DNA of 64,000 nt, taken from CAZJYI01 sp964550025. Lineage in GTDB: Bacteria; Verrucomicrobiota; Kiritimatiellia; UBA8416; CAYOBW01. A program made the position numbers and the translations under genes. Every line of letters begins with the position of its first letter. The stretch's first letter is position 1. The notes under the pieces are model-generated. The model was not told the origin of the DNA and searched no databases. It worked only from the letters and a program-made list of their open reading frames with translations. This document shows, piece after piece, positions 24,167-33,240 of the stretch. Where the stretch lies: NCBI GenBank assembly GCA_964550025.1, contig CAZJYI010000044.1, positions 1 to 64,000 on the forward strand, read 5' to 3'.

Positions 24167-24198
24167 TTGAAATCTGAGATCTGAAATCTGCAATCTGA
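24167..24198. repeat. repeat family A, copy 2
   Basis: A short run of TGAAATCTGAGATCTGAAATC units lies just before the glyoxalase II start. Confidence 0.7.
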
Positions 24199-24208
24199 CA
24201 GACACACC

Positions 24209-24955
24209 ATGACCGTCGACATCCTCACAGCGTTTTCCGACAACTACATCTACGTGGCTCGCGAAGGCCGCAGCGCCGCCGTCATCGACCCCGGCCAGGC
24301 CACTCCCGTGCTGTCCGTCCTCCAGCGCTTCGGCGCCACATTGGAAGTCGTTCTCCTGACGCATCACCACACGGACCACGCCGCCGGCTGCCGCGAACTG
24401 AAGCTCGCCACGGGCTGCCGAATCGTCGGCCCCGACGACCGGCGCGTTCCCGGGCTCGACCAAAGTGTCAGGGGCGGAGAAGACATACCGTTCGGGTCGG
24501 CCGCTTTCCGCGCTGTCGCCGTCCCCGGGCACACGCGAACGCACGTGGCGTACTTCGCAGGCGGTGTTCCCGCTGTCTGGACGGGCGATGCGCTGTTCGC
24601 CTGTGGCTGCGGACGCATCTTCGAGGGCACGCCGGAAGACATGTGGCGGGCCATGCTGCGGCTGCGGGAGCTCCCCGACGAAACGCTGCTCTACGGGGGC
24701 CATGACTATACGATGGAGAACCTGGAGTTCGCCGCTCACGTCGATCCGGGCAACGCGGCCGTTCGGGAGCGCCTCGCGGAGTACGCCGCACGGAGCGCCG
24801 AGGACCGTGACCGTCCCTCGACAATGGGCCTCGAGAAGGCAACCAATCCCTTCCTGCGCGCCGACACGATCGAGATGCGCAAGGCCATGGGACTCGCATT
24901 CGGGTCCCCCGCAGAGATCCTGGGCGAGCTCCGCCGCCGCAAGGACCGCTGGTAG
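24209..24955 (+). CDS. gloB: glyoxalase II (hydroxyacylglutathione hydrolase)
   Basis: A 248-residue metallo-beta-lactamase-fold hydrolase. The metal-binding signature THHHTDHAAG is at about residues 51-60, the bridging Asp is in WTGDALFACGCGR, and later His residues are in PGHTRTH and YGGHDYTMENLEFA. The C-terminal domain (ATNPFLRADT) is typical of GloB and binds substrate. The family hydrolyses S-lactoylglutathione to lactate in methylglyoxal detoxification. Whether this organism uses glutathione or another thiol cannot be told here. Confidence 0.9.
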   Translation: MTVDILTAFSDNYIYVAREGRSAAVIDPGQATPVLSVLQRFGATLEVVLLTHHHTDHAAGCRELKLATGCRIVGPDDRRVPGLDQSVRGGEDIPFGSAAFRAVAVPGHTRTHVAYFAGGVPAVWTGDALFACGCGRIFEGTPEDMWRAMLRLRELPDETLLYGGHDYTMENLEFAAHVDPGNAAVRERLAEYAARSAEDRDRPSTMGLEKATNPFLRADTIEMRKAMGLAFGSPAEILGELRRRKDRW

Positions 24956-24966
24956 GGACGAGAGGA

Positions 24967-25055
24967 GTGATCAGTCATCAGCTGTCAGTGATCAGTGCTC
25001 TTTGACCGGTCACGGATCACTGATTACTGATCACTGGTCACTGGTCACTGATCAC
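24967..25055. repeat. repeat family B (TGATCACTGATTACTGATCAC units), copy 1
   Basis: Units of the type GATCACTG/CAGTGATC are strung together between gloB and the convergent uxaC gene. The repeat runs into uxaC and supplies its last codons and stop. Confidence 0.8.
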
Positions 25056-26480
25056 CGACTCCGGCACGTCGAACCCGAAATGCCGGGCTGCGTTGTTGTA
25101 GCAGATGTCCCGGACCATTCCGCCCACCAGCTCCATGTCGCGCGGGACAAGCCCCTTCTCTATGTCGCCGCCCAGGATATTGCAGAGGATCCTGCGGAAG
25201 TACTCGTGGCGCGTATAGGAGATGAAGGAGCGACTGTCCGTGAGCATTCCCACGAACCGGCTGAGCATTCCGAGCTGCGACAGGGCTTCCATCTGCCGTT
25301 CCATGCCGTCTTTCTGATCGAGAAACCACCATCCGCTGCCGAATTGCATCTTCCCCGGAACGGACTCGTCCTGGAAATTGCCCATGGCCGTGGCGACGAG
25401 CTCGTTGTCCCGCGGGTTGATGTTGTACATGATCGTCCGCGGGAGACGCTGCTGTCGGTCGAGGCGGTCGAGCCAGGCGTTGAGCGCGCGGCCGATGCTG
25501 AAATCGCCGATTGAGTCGAAGCCGGTGTTCGGCCCCAGCTCTGCCAGCCGGCGCGTGTTGTTATTCCGCAGTACGCCGTAGTGCACCTGTTGCGTCCAGT
25601 CCGCCTCGGCATCCATGATGCCGAACTCCACCATCATAGCCGACTGGAACTTCCGCACTTCGTCCTCGGCCAGTTCGTCCCCCGCGCGTACCTTGGCAAA
25701 GATCCACTGGATGTCGGACGTGGCGTACTCCTCGGCGTACAGCGTACCGACGCCGTGGTCAGACAGGCGGCAACCCATGGAATGGAAAAAGGCGTGACGC
25801 TTGTGCAGCGCCTCCATGAACGCATCGAAATCGCCGATGCTCATGTCGGCGGCCTGCTCCAGCCGGTCAACCCAGGCGTTGTAGCTCTCCGCATTCTCGA
25901 CGGCCATGGCTCCGTCGGGACGCCACGCGGGCAGGACCCGGATGTCAAAGTCGGGGTCCGCCGCGATGGCCGCGTGGTGCTCGAGCGAGTCCGTGGGGTC
26001 GTCCGTGGTACAGACCAGCACGACCTTGCTCTGCTTCATCAGTCCGCGGGCACTGAACGACGGGGCGTTGAGTCGCGCATTGCACTCAGCCCAGATGCTC
26101 TGCGCGGTATCCGGGGAAAGCAGCCGGTCGCCGATGCCGAAGTAGCGCTTCAGTTCCAGGTGCGTCCAGTGATAGAGCGGATTGCGTAGCAGGTAGGGCA
26201 CGGTCTCGGCCCACTTGTCGAACTTCTCGCGGTCACTCGCATCGCCGGTCACGTAGCGTTCGGGGATGCCGTTGGACCGCATGGCGCGCCACTTGTAATG
26301 GTCGCCGCCCAGCCAGACCTGTGTGACGTTCTCCCAACGCTGGTCGGCGGCGACTTCCCCGGGCGGCAGGTGGCAGTGATAGTCGATGATCGGCATGGCT
26401 TCCGCGTAGGTGTGGTACAAGGCCTTCGCCGTATCCGTCTCGAGCAGGAAATCGTCGTTGATGAACTCCATTTGTGACAT
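25038..26480 (-). CDS. uxaC: glucuronate (uronate) isomerase
   Basis: The enzyme interconverts D-glucuronate and D-fructuronate, and D-galacturonate and D-tagaturonate, at the head of pectin/hemicellulose uronate catabolism. The N terminus FINDDFLLETDTAKALYH and metal ligands in IDYHCHLPPGE are characteristic, as are LGGDHYKWRAMRSNG and TDSRSFISYTRHEYFRRIL. The length of 480 residues is normal. I start at the ATG at 26480, which follows GAGAGAGG; the frame is open 72 bases further. The last five residues (VISDQ) and the stop lie within repeat family B. Confidence 0.93.
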   Translation of the reverse strand: MSQMEFINDDFLLETDTAKALYHTYAEAMPIIDYHCHLPPGEVAADQRWENVTQVWLGGDHYKWRAMRSNGIPERYVTGDASDREKFDKWAETVPYLLRNPLYHWTHLELKRYFGIGDRLLSPDTAQSIWAECNARLNAPSFSARGLMKQSKVVLVCTTDDPTDSLEHHAAIAADPDFDIRVLPAWRPDGAMAVENAESYNAWVDRLEQAADMSIGDFDAFMEALHKRHAFFHSMGCRLSDHGVGTLYAEEYATSDIQWIFAKVRAGDELAEDEVRKFQSAMMVEFGIMDAEADWTQQVHYGVLRNNNTRRLAELGPNTGFDSIGDFSIGRALNAWLDRLDRQQRLPRTIMYNINPRDNELVATAMGNFQDESVPGKMQFGSGWWFLDQKDGMERQMEALSQLGMLSRFVGMLTDSRSFISYTRHEYFRRILCNILGGDIEKGLVPRDMELVGGMVRDICYNNAARHFGFDVPESVISDQ

Positions 26481-26663
26481 GAAACCTCTCTCCCGGTTTT
26501 GCTGTAAGCGCAGGTTCCGGCAAACCATATCCTTCCCCCCGGCGGAAAGCAAGCGGCTCTCGGCAACCGATCAGACTTGACGTCACCGTGGATTTCCTCA
26601 TGATTCCCTATTGCCGTTGCGCACAGGGCAGTGCGCGGCGTGGAACGGAGTGGTTGCCGACCA

Positions 26664-28064
26664 ATGAATGCGAAAGCAGGTCTCCTCTCCCTGTGCGGGC
26701 TCCTCTGTGCGTGCGCCGCCATGGCGCAGTTGAGCGAGCCCCGCTCATGGACCTCGAAACGCGGATCCAAGCTTGAGGCCGTCCTCATCAAGGACAACGG
26801 GGCGAACGTCGTTCTACGGCGGGCGGACGGCGAGAGGGTCAGCATCGGCGTGACATCGCTTTCCGACGCGGACCAGGCATTCCTGAAAACGTTGCGTGAG
26901 GAGCGCGCAAAGGCAGAGAAAAAGGAGGAGGTCACGTCCATCTTCCTGTCGTCGTCGAAGGACGCGGCTGCAGAGGAAGAGGCGGAAGAGAAACCGGTCG
27001 ACCCCGAAGCAGAGGAACGCGAGCTTGCCGTACCGGGCAAGATCTCGGGCCTGATCCCCGTGTCGCCGGAAAAGGACGGGGAGCCCTCGAAGCACTCCTA
27101 CATCCTGTACCTGCCTAAGGCCTTTGCCAGGGACCGTCCCTGGCCGGCGATGTTCATCCTGGGTCCATGGGGTGCGCGAAAGGAGAACATGAAGCCCTAC
27201 ATCGCCGGTGCGGAGCGCAACGGTTGGATTCTCGCCATGTCGCGCGACGCCCAGCAGACGTCCTCGGCCGCGGACGCCCAGGCCGCCGCCCGGGCCATGA
27301 TCGAGGACGTGATCGCTCGCTATCCCGTAGACGAAGACAGGTTGTATGTATCCGGCTTCGCCACGGGTTGCGACCAGGCGTACCGCCTGGCCGCCAACAT
27401 ACCCAAGCGTGACATTGCGGGAATCGTGGCCTGTGCCGGGGGGCCGCTCTTCGCCCGGGTCGAGGTCCCCAAGAAGACCCTTGTCTACGGCCTCAGCGGG
27501 GCAGCGTCTCCCCGTCGCTGGGAGATGGCCTATTGCTTTGAGAAGCAGTTCAAAGGAAAGCGCGGTGTTCTGAAGTTTTTCCCGGGCGAATACGTCTGGG
27601 CCGGCGAGCGGTACCTGACCGACGCGATGACATGGCTCAACGGCCGGTACCTCGAAGGCGCGCCCCGCAGCGACAAGCGCCTCGCGGCGGAGAAGGCGGC
27701 GCATCTCAGCCGCCTGCAGGAAGAGATCAAGAGGAAGATGGAGGACGATCCCTGCTGGGCACACGACTGGGCACACCATCTCAGCGAGTCCGGCGTGAAC
27801 ATCGGCGTTCGCAGGGAACTCGCAAAGACCCTTCAGACGCTTGAGAAGAAGAAAGAGGTGCAGACGCACGTCGAAGCCGTGAAAGACATGGAGCGTTTCG
27901 TCGCACGGTATCTCGCGTCCAATCCCAATGGCCTTTTCGACAAGAAGCTGCACGAGAAGATGGCGAAAGCGGCGAAGAAGCTCGCGGAAGAGTACGCGGG
28001 AACACCGTACAGTACCCTTTTCACCGGCTTCGGCAGTAAGCCCGCTGTGAACATAAGGAAGTGA
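26664..28064 (+). CDS. secreted SHD1-domain protein with degenerate esterase fold
   Basis: The 466-residue product has a signal peptide (to about MAQ21), an SHD1 domain at about residues 27-80 (WTSKRGSKLEAVLIKDNG, TSLSDADQAFL), an acidic linker, and an alpha/beta-hydrolase-like region at about 145-300 (YILYLPKAF, YPVDEDRLYVSG). The nucleophile elbow reads GFATG instead of GxSxG, so Ala233 replaces the catalytic Ser. The C-terminal 150 residues are helical and charged. SHD1 domains of this type are common in secreted PVC proteins and are thought to mediate binding. It is probably non-catalytic. It has a paralogue immediately downstream. Confidence 0.75.
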   Translation: MNAKAGLLSLCGLLCACAAMAQLSEPRSWTSKRGSKLEAVLIKDNGANVVLRRADGERVSIGVTSLSDADQAFLKTLREERAKAEKKEEVTSIFLSSSKDAAAEEEAEEKPVDPEAEERELAVPGKISGLIPVSPEKDGEPSKHSYILYLPKAFARDRPWPAMFILGPWGARKENMKPYIAGAERNGWILAMSRDAQQTSSAADAQAAARAMIEDVIARYPVDEDRLYVSGFATGCDQAYRLAANIPKRDIAGIVACAGGPLFARVEVPKKTLVYGLSGAASPRRWEMAYCFEKQFKGKRGVLKFFPGEYVWAGERYLTDAMTWLNGRYLEGAPRSDKRLAAEKAAHLSRLQEEIKRKMEDDPCWAHDWAHHLSESGVNIGVRRELAKTLQTLEKKKEVQTHVEAVKDMERFVARYLASNPNGLFDKKLHEKMAKAAKKLAEEYAGTPYSTLFTGFGSKPAVNIRK

Positions 28065-28071
28065 GGCCGTT

Positions 28072-29595
28072 ATGAACAGTAAGCTGAATTGCGCGCTCCC
28101 GGGGGCGCGACTGGTCCTGGGAATGCTGCTCGCGCTGAGCGCCGGTCTGCCCTGTGCCGAGGGGCGGATCTTCACCAACAAAAAAGGTAAGGCCATCGAT
28201 GCGGAGATGGTCGGCGCTTCCTCGACGCACGTCAGGCTCAAGAAGGACGGACGCGTATTCAACGTGCCGATCGATTCGCTCAGCGAAGCCGACCAGGCAT
28301 TTATCCGGACGGAGCTGAAGGAAATACGGCACAGGATGACGCTGCAGAAGCGCATTGCCGCCATCCGCAACGCGGGCCTCCCGAAAAAGGAGGAGATGGG
28401 CGCTGAAGACGGGCAGGAGGGCGAGGCGGCCGAAGCTACCTTCGATGCGACGAATACCGATTTCATCAGCGGTCCCGACGAACCCGCGAAGAAGCCGGAC
28501 CAGCCCGAGAAGCCGAGGCCGCCCGCTGAGGCCAAGCCACCGGCGAAGAAGCCGCCACCGAAGAAGCCCGTCAGAGACCCCGACAACCCCGGCCTGCCCG
28601 GCAAGGTCGTCACGGAGAAATTCGAACCGGAAGAGGACATCGAGGTCCGCTACTACATTTATCTCCCCAAGGATTTCAAGCGCGGCGGCAAGCCGCCCGC
28701 CCTCTTCCAGCTCGCCTCCGGCTCCCATCACCAGCGCAATTACATGGACGCGTACCTCAAGGCCATGGACCAGAACGGATGCGTCCTGGTGATGCCCGTC
28801 TACGAGCGGGAACCGAAGCTGGAGATGGTCGAGACGGACCGCGCGGTGTTCAAAGAGGTCATCACGAAACTCGGGATCGACGAGGACCGTATTTTCATGT
28901 CGGGATTCTCGTCATCGGCCGACCGTATTCTCAAGGGCACGGAGTACCCTGACGTGGAACCCGCCGGCATCCTGAGCTGCGATGCGGGACTGGCCATGAC
29001 CCGCGCCAAGCTCGACAAGAAAACCGTTCTCTTCATGGCCTGCGGCGCGGGGTCGAAGCGCCGCTATGATGTCGCGTACACGTTCGACAGTCTGCTCAAG
29101 GGCAAGGACCACCGGATGCGCTTCTTCATGGGAAGCAACACCTGGCCGCCCGAAGAGACGATCACGGAAGGCGTCACGTGGCTCAACGTCTGTTCCCTGA
29201 GAAAGGTCTCCACACGTGACGCGGCCCTGGTAGCGGAGCGCAAAGCGCTCGCCGCCAGACTCCACGAGCAGATCAAGGAGGAGAAGGAAACCGCACCCGA
29301 CAAGGCCTACGAGAAAGCCCTGATGCTGCAGGAGCTTTCGGCCGACCCAAGCATCGCACGCGTGGCCGCCCCGCTGGTGAGAGAGCTGGAGAAGAAGGCG
29401 GAAATCAAGTTGTACGTTGAGGCCAGGAAGGAGCTCGAGCGTCTTGTCGAGAAGTACCTCGGCGAAGACCCGCGCAAGGTCAACATGAAGGAAGTGGACA
29501 AGTCGGCCAAGCGCGCCGCGGAACGGCTGGCGGAAAAATACAAGGATACCTCGCTGGCGCCGATACTGTCGCGAGTGGGGGATATGCCGTTGTAG
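28072..29595 (+). CDS. secreted SHD1-domain protein with esterase-like fold (paralogue)
   Basis: This 507-residue paralogue of the preceding gene lies 7 bases after it. It has a signal peptide (to about AEG31), an SHD1 domain at about 31-82 (RIFTNKKGKAIDAEMVG, DSLSEADQAFI), a Lys/Pro-rich linker at 139-170 and a hydrolase-like region (YYIYLPKDF, IDEDRIFMSGFSSSADRI). The elbow keeps Ser280 but has Ser instead of the final Gly (GFSSS). The helical C-terminal region matches its neighbour. Activity as a polyhydroxyalkanoate/feruloyl-type esterase is possible but doubtful. The pair look like an ancient tandem duplication that has diverged. Confidence 0.75.
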   Translation: MNSKLNCALPGARLVLGMLLALSAGLPCAEGRIFTNKKGKAIDAEMVGASSTHVRLKKDGRVFNVPIDSLSEADQAFIRTELKEIRHRMTLQKRIAAIRNAGLPKKEEMGAEDGQEGEAAEATFDATNTDFISGPDEPAKKPDQPEKPRPPAEAKPPAKKPPPKKPVRDPDNPGLPGKVVTEKFEPEEDIEVRYYIYLPKDFKRGGKPPALFQLASGSHHQRNYMDAYLKAMDQNGCVLVMPVYEREPKLEMVETDRAVFKEVITKLGIDEDRIFMSGFSSSADRILKGTEYPDVEPAGILSCDAGLAMTRAKLDKKTVLFMACGAGSKRRYDVAYTFDSLLKGKDHRMRFFMGSNTWPPEETITEGVTWLNVCSLRKVSTRDAALVAERKALAARLHEQIKEEKETAPDKAYEKALMLQELSADPSIARVAAPLVRELEKKAEIKLYVEARKELERLVEKYLGEDPRKVNMKEVDKSAKRAAERLAEKYKDTSLAPILSRVGDMPL

Positions 29596-29623
29596 GGGAA
29601 CTGATCACTCCTCCCCTGCCCCC

Positions 29624-30034
29624 CTACCGGCTCATCACCACAATCCTGCCCAGCTTGGCCTTGGCGCACAGGTCAAGGACCTCGATCATACCCTCGTGCT
29701 GGGCCTCGGGCGTGGAGGCGATGATGATCGTCTGACGCGTCGATATCCTGGCGACGCGGGTGAGGAAGTCGTCAATGTAGTCCAGCGTTACCGGTCGGCC
29801 GTTCATCACGTAGCCCCCGGCATGGATGTCGATGTGTACCAGCGGGATCTCCGGTGGGGTTGCCTTCTCGTCGTCTTTTGCGCGGGCGCCGCGGAGCTGC
29901 GCCATGACATCCTGGGGAACCGTCGTGACGACGAAGAACACCAGCAGTAGGAACACGATGTCGATCATGGCTGCCATCGACAGCTTGGGCGCCGTCGTAC
30001 AGCGCCGCCGCTTTCGGGCGTGAATCGGTTTCAT
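29624..30034 (-). CDS. ExbD/TolR-family biopolymer transport protein
   Basis: A 136-residue protein with a basic cytosolic N terminus, one membrane helix (SMAAMIDIVFLLLVFFVVTT, with the conserved Asp that responds to proton motive force), and a periplasmic domain ending IEVLDLCAKAKLGRIVVMS. ExbD works with ExbB-type proton channels to energise outer-membrane transport or envelope upkeep. No ExbB gene is adjacent. I choose the ATG at 30034, preceded by GGGAGG; the frame stays open upstream through repeat C. Confidence 0.85.
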   Translation of the reverse strand: MKPIHARKRRRCTTAPKLSMAAMIDIVFLLLVFFVVTTVPQDVMAQLRGARAKDDEKATPPEIPLVHIDIHAGGYVMNGRPVTLDYIDDFLTRVARISTRQTIIIASTPEAQHEGMIEVLDLCAKAKLGRIVVMSR

Positions 30035-30429
30035 TCCGGGCCTCCCAGCATCAGGATTGAGTGTGTCCGTCTTCATAATTGGATACGTTCGCCGGCGCGG
30101 GGTTCTTGGTACTATCGCCGGAAACTGTCTTGGTCCTTCCCTCCCAAATCCCGATCCCACTCCTCCCATCACCAATCGCCCCGGGGGTAACTCCGCGACG
30201 ATCGGTGCGTCGGAGAGTGCGATTACGATCGGGGAGGGTCGCGACTCCCATCCCATCCGTGCCATCGGTGTAATCCGTGGTTGTCTCCCTCCCCAGTTGC
30301 GGCTGGACTCCTTTGTGTTCTCTGCGTTCTTTTGCGGTTGAATCTCTCTTTTCAGGTTGATCGGCTACATGTCGACCTGCTACCCCTTATGCACGCCGGG
30401 GAGTCGAACAGGATGGAGGGATGCCCCGT
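30035..30429. other. gene-free stretch between exbD-like gene and ABC unit
   Basis: No gene is supported. It holds repeat C copy 3 (30136-30240) followed by boilerplate text-like repeats at about 30255-30345 (TGTAATCCGTGGTTG, TTTGTGTTCTCTGCGTTC). Confidence 0.55.
30136..30240. repeat. palindromic repeat family C, copy 3 (inverted)
   Basis: Read on the minus strand it follows copy 2 closely over about 100 bases (CCTCCCCGATCGTAATCGC, then CACCGATCGTCG, then GGCGATTGGTGA, GGAGGAGTGGGAT). Its far arm is less preserved, GATCGGGAT replacing ATTACGATC. Confidence 0.75.
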
Positions 30430-31221
30430 ATGAAGACAGCCATGTGGATACCGTTTGCCTTGCTCGTCGGGCTGATGGTGGGCGCGTGGGGGCCGCGGGC
30501 GCGGCTGAAGCACGCCAACTCGGAGGTCAAGCGACTCGAGGAGCTGCTGAAGCGCGGGGGCGGAAGCGGACGAGCCGCCCGCCTGGACGGCATCACGCGT
30601 ATGCTGCGAATCCCGGATGCGGATAGTAAGGGCGGCAAGCCGACCGAGACCGACTCGCGGGACGAGACGACCGACGGTTCGACACAGGAGTCCAACGGCT
30701 CCGCGTCCACGGCCGAAGTCGTTTCGGCGTCGCAGGAAACGGGCGTCGAAGAGGAAACGGCTCCGGAAGAAGACGGCTCGGAGCGCGAGCGGCGCAGGCG
30801 CGGCATGGCGGAGAGAATCGACGAAGCGGTCGAGCTGTGGCAGTTGCGCTCGGACATCGCGCGCTCTACGTTCATATCCAACGCCGGTCTTTCCCACGAA
30901 GAGGCCGCGCAATTCGATGTCCTCGTCGAATCCATGAACATGCGCCTGCGCGAGCGGATCGGAACGTGGGCCGAGGAGATCCAGGTCGAAGAGTTCGAGA
31001 TGACCGAGGAGAACGGCGTCCGCATGATGAACGACCTGTCGAGCGTCATGGTCCTGACCTACGACGAAATGAACCGCACCATGCCGGAGGGCTGGCGCCA
31101 GGACGCTGGCAACGAGTTCAACCTGACCGACATGATCGATCCCTCGGTGGCAACGCCCCTGATCAACGTCGAAGACAAGCTGGAGCGCCGGCCGCGCCGC
31201 CGCCGGTTGTTGCGGCCATGA
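30430..31221 (+). CDS. membrane-anchored coiled-coil protein of the ABC-2 unit
   Basis: From the ATG at 30430 (GGAGGG 9 bases upstream) the product has 263 residues: one N-terminal membrane helix (about 5-19), a short coiled coil (LKHANSEVKRLEELLKR), a low-complexity Ser/Thr/Glu region (about 60-125), and a helical C-terminal half. I recognise no family. Its stop overlaps the ABC-2 permease start by 4 bases (ATGA), so it is translated with the exporter and may be an accessory or regulator. Confidence 0.65.
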   Translation: MKTAMWIPFALLVGLMVGAWGPRARLKHANSEVKRLEELLKRGGGSGRAARLDGITRMLRIPDADSKGGKPTETDSRDETTDGSTQESNGSASTAEVVSASQETGVEEETAPEEDGSERERRRRGMAERIDEAVELWQLRSDIARSTFISNAGLSHEEAAQFDVLVESMNMRLRERIGTWAEEIQVEEFEMTEENGVRMMNDLSSVMVLTYDEMNRTMPEGWRQDAGNEFNLTDMIDPSVATPLINVEDKLERRPRRRRLLRP

Positions 31222-32126
31222 AACAGGGCTTCTGGCGGCATATTGTCATCGTGGCAAGGCACGAGTTGGCCGAGGGGTTCCGAAGCCGCCGGGCCATCGT
31301 CGTCCTGATCCTCTACATGGCCGGAGCCGTGCTGGCGACGAACGGCTTCATCAGCGTAATCAACAGGGTCGAGGACCAGGTGTCCGACATGCTGGCCGTC
31401 GCGCCCGATGCCTCGACCGGGGCGGTCACGCGAGCGCTGTGGAAATCACCGCGCTTCCGTCATATGCTGACGGCCCTTGTGAGGGACCGGGAAGTGGCCG
31501 AGTCGCTCCTGGCCACGCCGCCTATCGCCCTGATCTACGGCTGGCTCGCCTTCACGTTTACGCCGATCCTGGTGGTGCTCACGACCTCCAGCCGCATCGC
31601 CGAGGAAGTGGCGTCCGGCTCCGTGCGTCTCGTCTTTTTGCGAACGCAAAGGCATGCCTGGTGCCTGGGCAAGTTTGCGGGACAGGCGCTGCTGGTGATC
31701 GTGGCTCTCTGTCTCAGCGCGATCGGCGCCTGGATCACGGCGCGCATCCGCATGACCGGGCTGCAAGCCGGCCCCACGGCGGCGAGCATGATGATCTACG
31801 CGGGAAAGGCCTGGCTGTTCTCCCTCGCGTTCGTCGGCCTGGCCCTGGGCGTGTCGCAGGCAACGCGCTCGCCGAACCTCGCCACGGCGATCGGGTTCGT
31901 GGTCTGGATAGGGATGCGAATCCTGGGTGCGCTGGCGACACGCTTCGAAGGCGACGGTATTCGCAGGGTCTGGTACGGCATCGGTCTCCTGACACCGCAC
32001 GGCCACTGGGTCGATCTGTGGCGCCCGAACCCGGCCAGTCTCATGTCGGCGACGCTGTTCCTGGCTGCACTGGGACTGACGTACCTGTTTCTGGGATACG
32101 GGATACTCTCGAGGAGGGACTTGTAG
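31218..32126 (+). CDS. ABC-2 type permease
   Basis: The 302-residue protein has about six hydrophobic segments, with a long first extracytoplasmic loop (about 45-95) between helices 1 and 2. The pattern EEVASGSVRLVFLRTQRHAWCLGKFAGQALLV matches the conserved cytosolic loop of ABC-2 transporters (IAxE...GT...L..P..R). It probably exports a lipid, drug or polymer, or serves envelope functions. It overlaps the preceding gene and is followed, after a repeat-filled gap, by its ATPase. Confidence 0.8.
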   Translation: MKQGFWRHIVIVARHELAEGFRSRRAIVVLILYMAGAVLATNGFISVINRVEDQVSDMLAVAPDASTGAVTRALWKSPRFRHMLTALVRDREVAESLLATPPIALIYGWLAFTFTPILVVLTTSSRIAEEVASGSVRLVFLRTQRHAWCLGKFAGQALLVIVALCLSAIGAWITARIRMTGLQAGPTAASMMIYAGKAWLFSLAFVGLALGVSQATRSPNLATAIGFVVWIGMRILGALATRFEGDGIRRVWYGIGLLTPHGHWVDLWRPNPASLMSATLFLAALGLTYLFLGYGILSRRDL

Positions 32127-32144
32127 CCGATGCATGGTATCTGG

Positions 32145-32270
32145 AATTGCAGATCTCAGATCTCAAATCTCAGATCCCGCATACGGGGCTCTGCATCTGC
32201 AATCCGCCTTTTGAAATCCGAAATCTGAAATCTGCAATTCCGCCTTTTGAAATCTGAAATCTGAGATTCT
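32145..32270. repeat. repeat family A, copy 3
   Basis: Repeated CAGATCTCAGATCTCAAATCT, GAAATCCGAAATCTGAAATC and a twice-occurring TCCGCCTTTTGAAATC fill the gap between the permease and ATPase genes. Confidence 0.8.
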
Positions 32271-32274
32271 CCCC

Positions 32275-33240
32275 ATGATCGCCCTCGAGCTCAACAACGT
32301 CGTCAAGCACTACGGCCGGCGCAAAGCCCTGGACGGCCTTACGCTCAAAGTGCCCGCCGGAACGGTCTTCGGCCTCGTCGGCAGCAACGGGGCCGGAAAG
32401 ACGACGACGCTGGCTGTGTCCGTCGGTATGCTCCGGCGCCGATCCGGCAGCGTGGACCTCCTCGAACTGGGGCCGTTCGACCCGATTCGTCACGCCGGCC
32501 GCGTCGCGCTCCTTCCGCAGGATACCCGGCTCACTCCCCAGTCGCGCGTACGGGAACTGCTCGTCTATTACGCGGAGCTGCAGGGCATGACGCCCGCCTC
32601 TGCCCGGTCCTGCGTGGAGGAGGTCGTGGAATGGGTGCACCTGTCGGATCGCGCCGATTCGAGAATCCGGTCGCTCTCGCACGGCATGAAGCGGCGGGTA
32701 ATGATCGCGCAAGCGTTTCTTGGCGACCCGGAGCTCATTCTCCTCGACGAACCGCTCAGCGGCCTCGATCCCAGGGAAGTCGCCAACATCCGCAACCTGC
32801 TACGACAACGGCGCGGACGGCAGACCATCGTCGTCAGCTCGCACAACCTGCACGAGATTGAGCGCGTGTGCGATCACGTTGCGTTCATCGAGAACGGACG
32901 GACGGTCAGGCAGGACTCGATGGATGCCGTTACGGGAAGACGGCACGTACTGAGCTACCGGTTGGGCGGCGGCGCGCTCCCGCTCGAACAGATACGAACG
33001 GCGCTGCCCGCCATCGCACTGGAGGCGACATCCGCGGACGCCACGGGCGCGGCCGTTCAAGGCCTGGTGTGCCGCTATGCCGGAACCGACGGCAGCACCG
33101 CCGCCGTCAACGCTGCGGTCCTGTCCGCCCTCCTGGCCGCCGACATCGATATCCTGGAGGTCCGCCAGGGCTCCGAGCTCGAAACCGCCTACCTGGACCA
33201 GGAGCCGGAAGTAATGCAACCCGTGAAATCTGAGATCTGA
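32275..33240 (+). CDS. ABC transporter ATP-binding protein (ABC-2 exporter)
   Basis: A 321-residue ATPase: Walker A VGSNGAGKTTT at about residues 37-47, signature LSHGMKRRV, Walker B LILLDEPLSGLDP and the His switch in VVSSHNLHEIERV. The last 90 residues are a C-terminal extension common in ABC-2 drivers. It energises the permease encoded just upstream. The final codons (KSEI and stop) are formed by repeat family A. Confidence 0.92.
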   Translation: MIALELNNVVKHYGRRKALDGLTLKVPAGTVFGLVGSNGAGKTTTLAVSVGMLRRRSGSVDLLELGPFDPIRHAGRVALLPQDTRLTPQSRVRELLVYYAELQGMTPASARSCVEEVVEWVHLSDRADSRIRSLSHGMKRRVMIAQAFLGDPELILLDEPLSGLDPREVANIRNLLRQRRGRQTIVVSSHNLHEIERVCDHVAFIENGRTVRQDSMDAVTGRRHVLSYRLGGGALPLEQIRTALPAIALEATSADATGAAVQGLVCRYAGTDGSTAAVNAAVLSALLAADIDILEVRQGSELETAYLDQEPEVMQPVKSEI

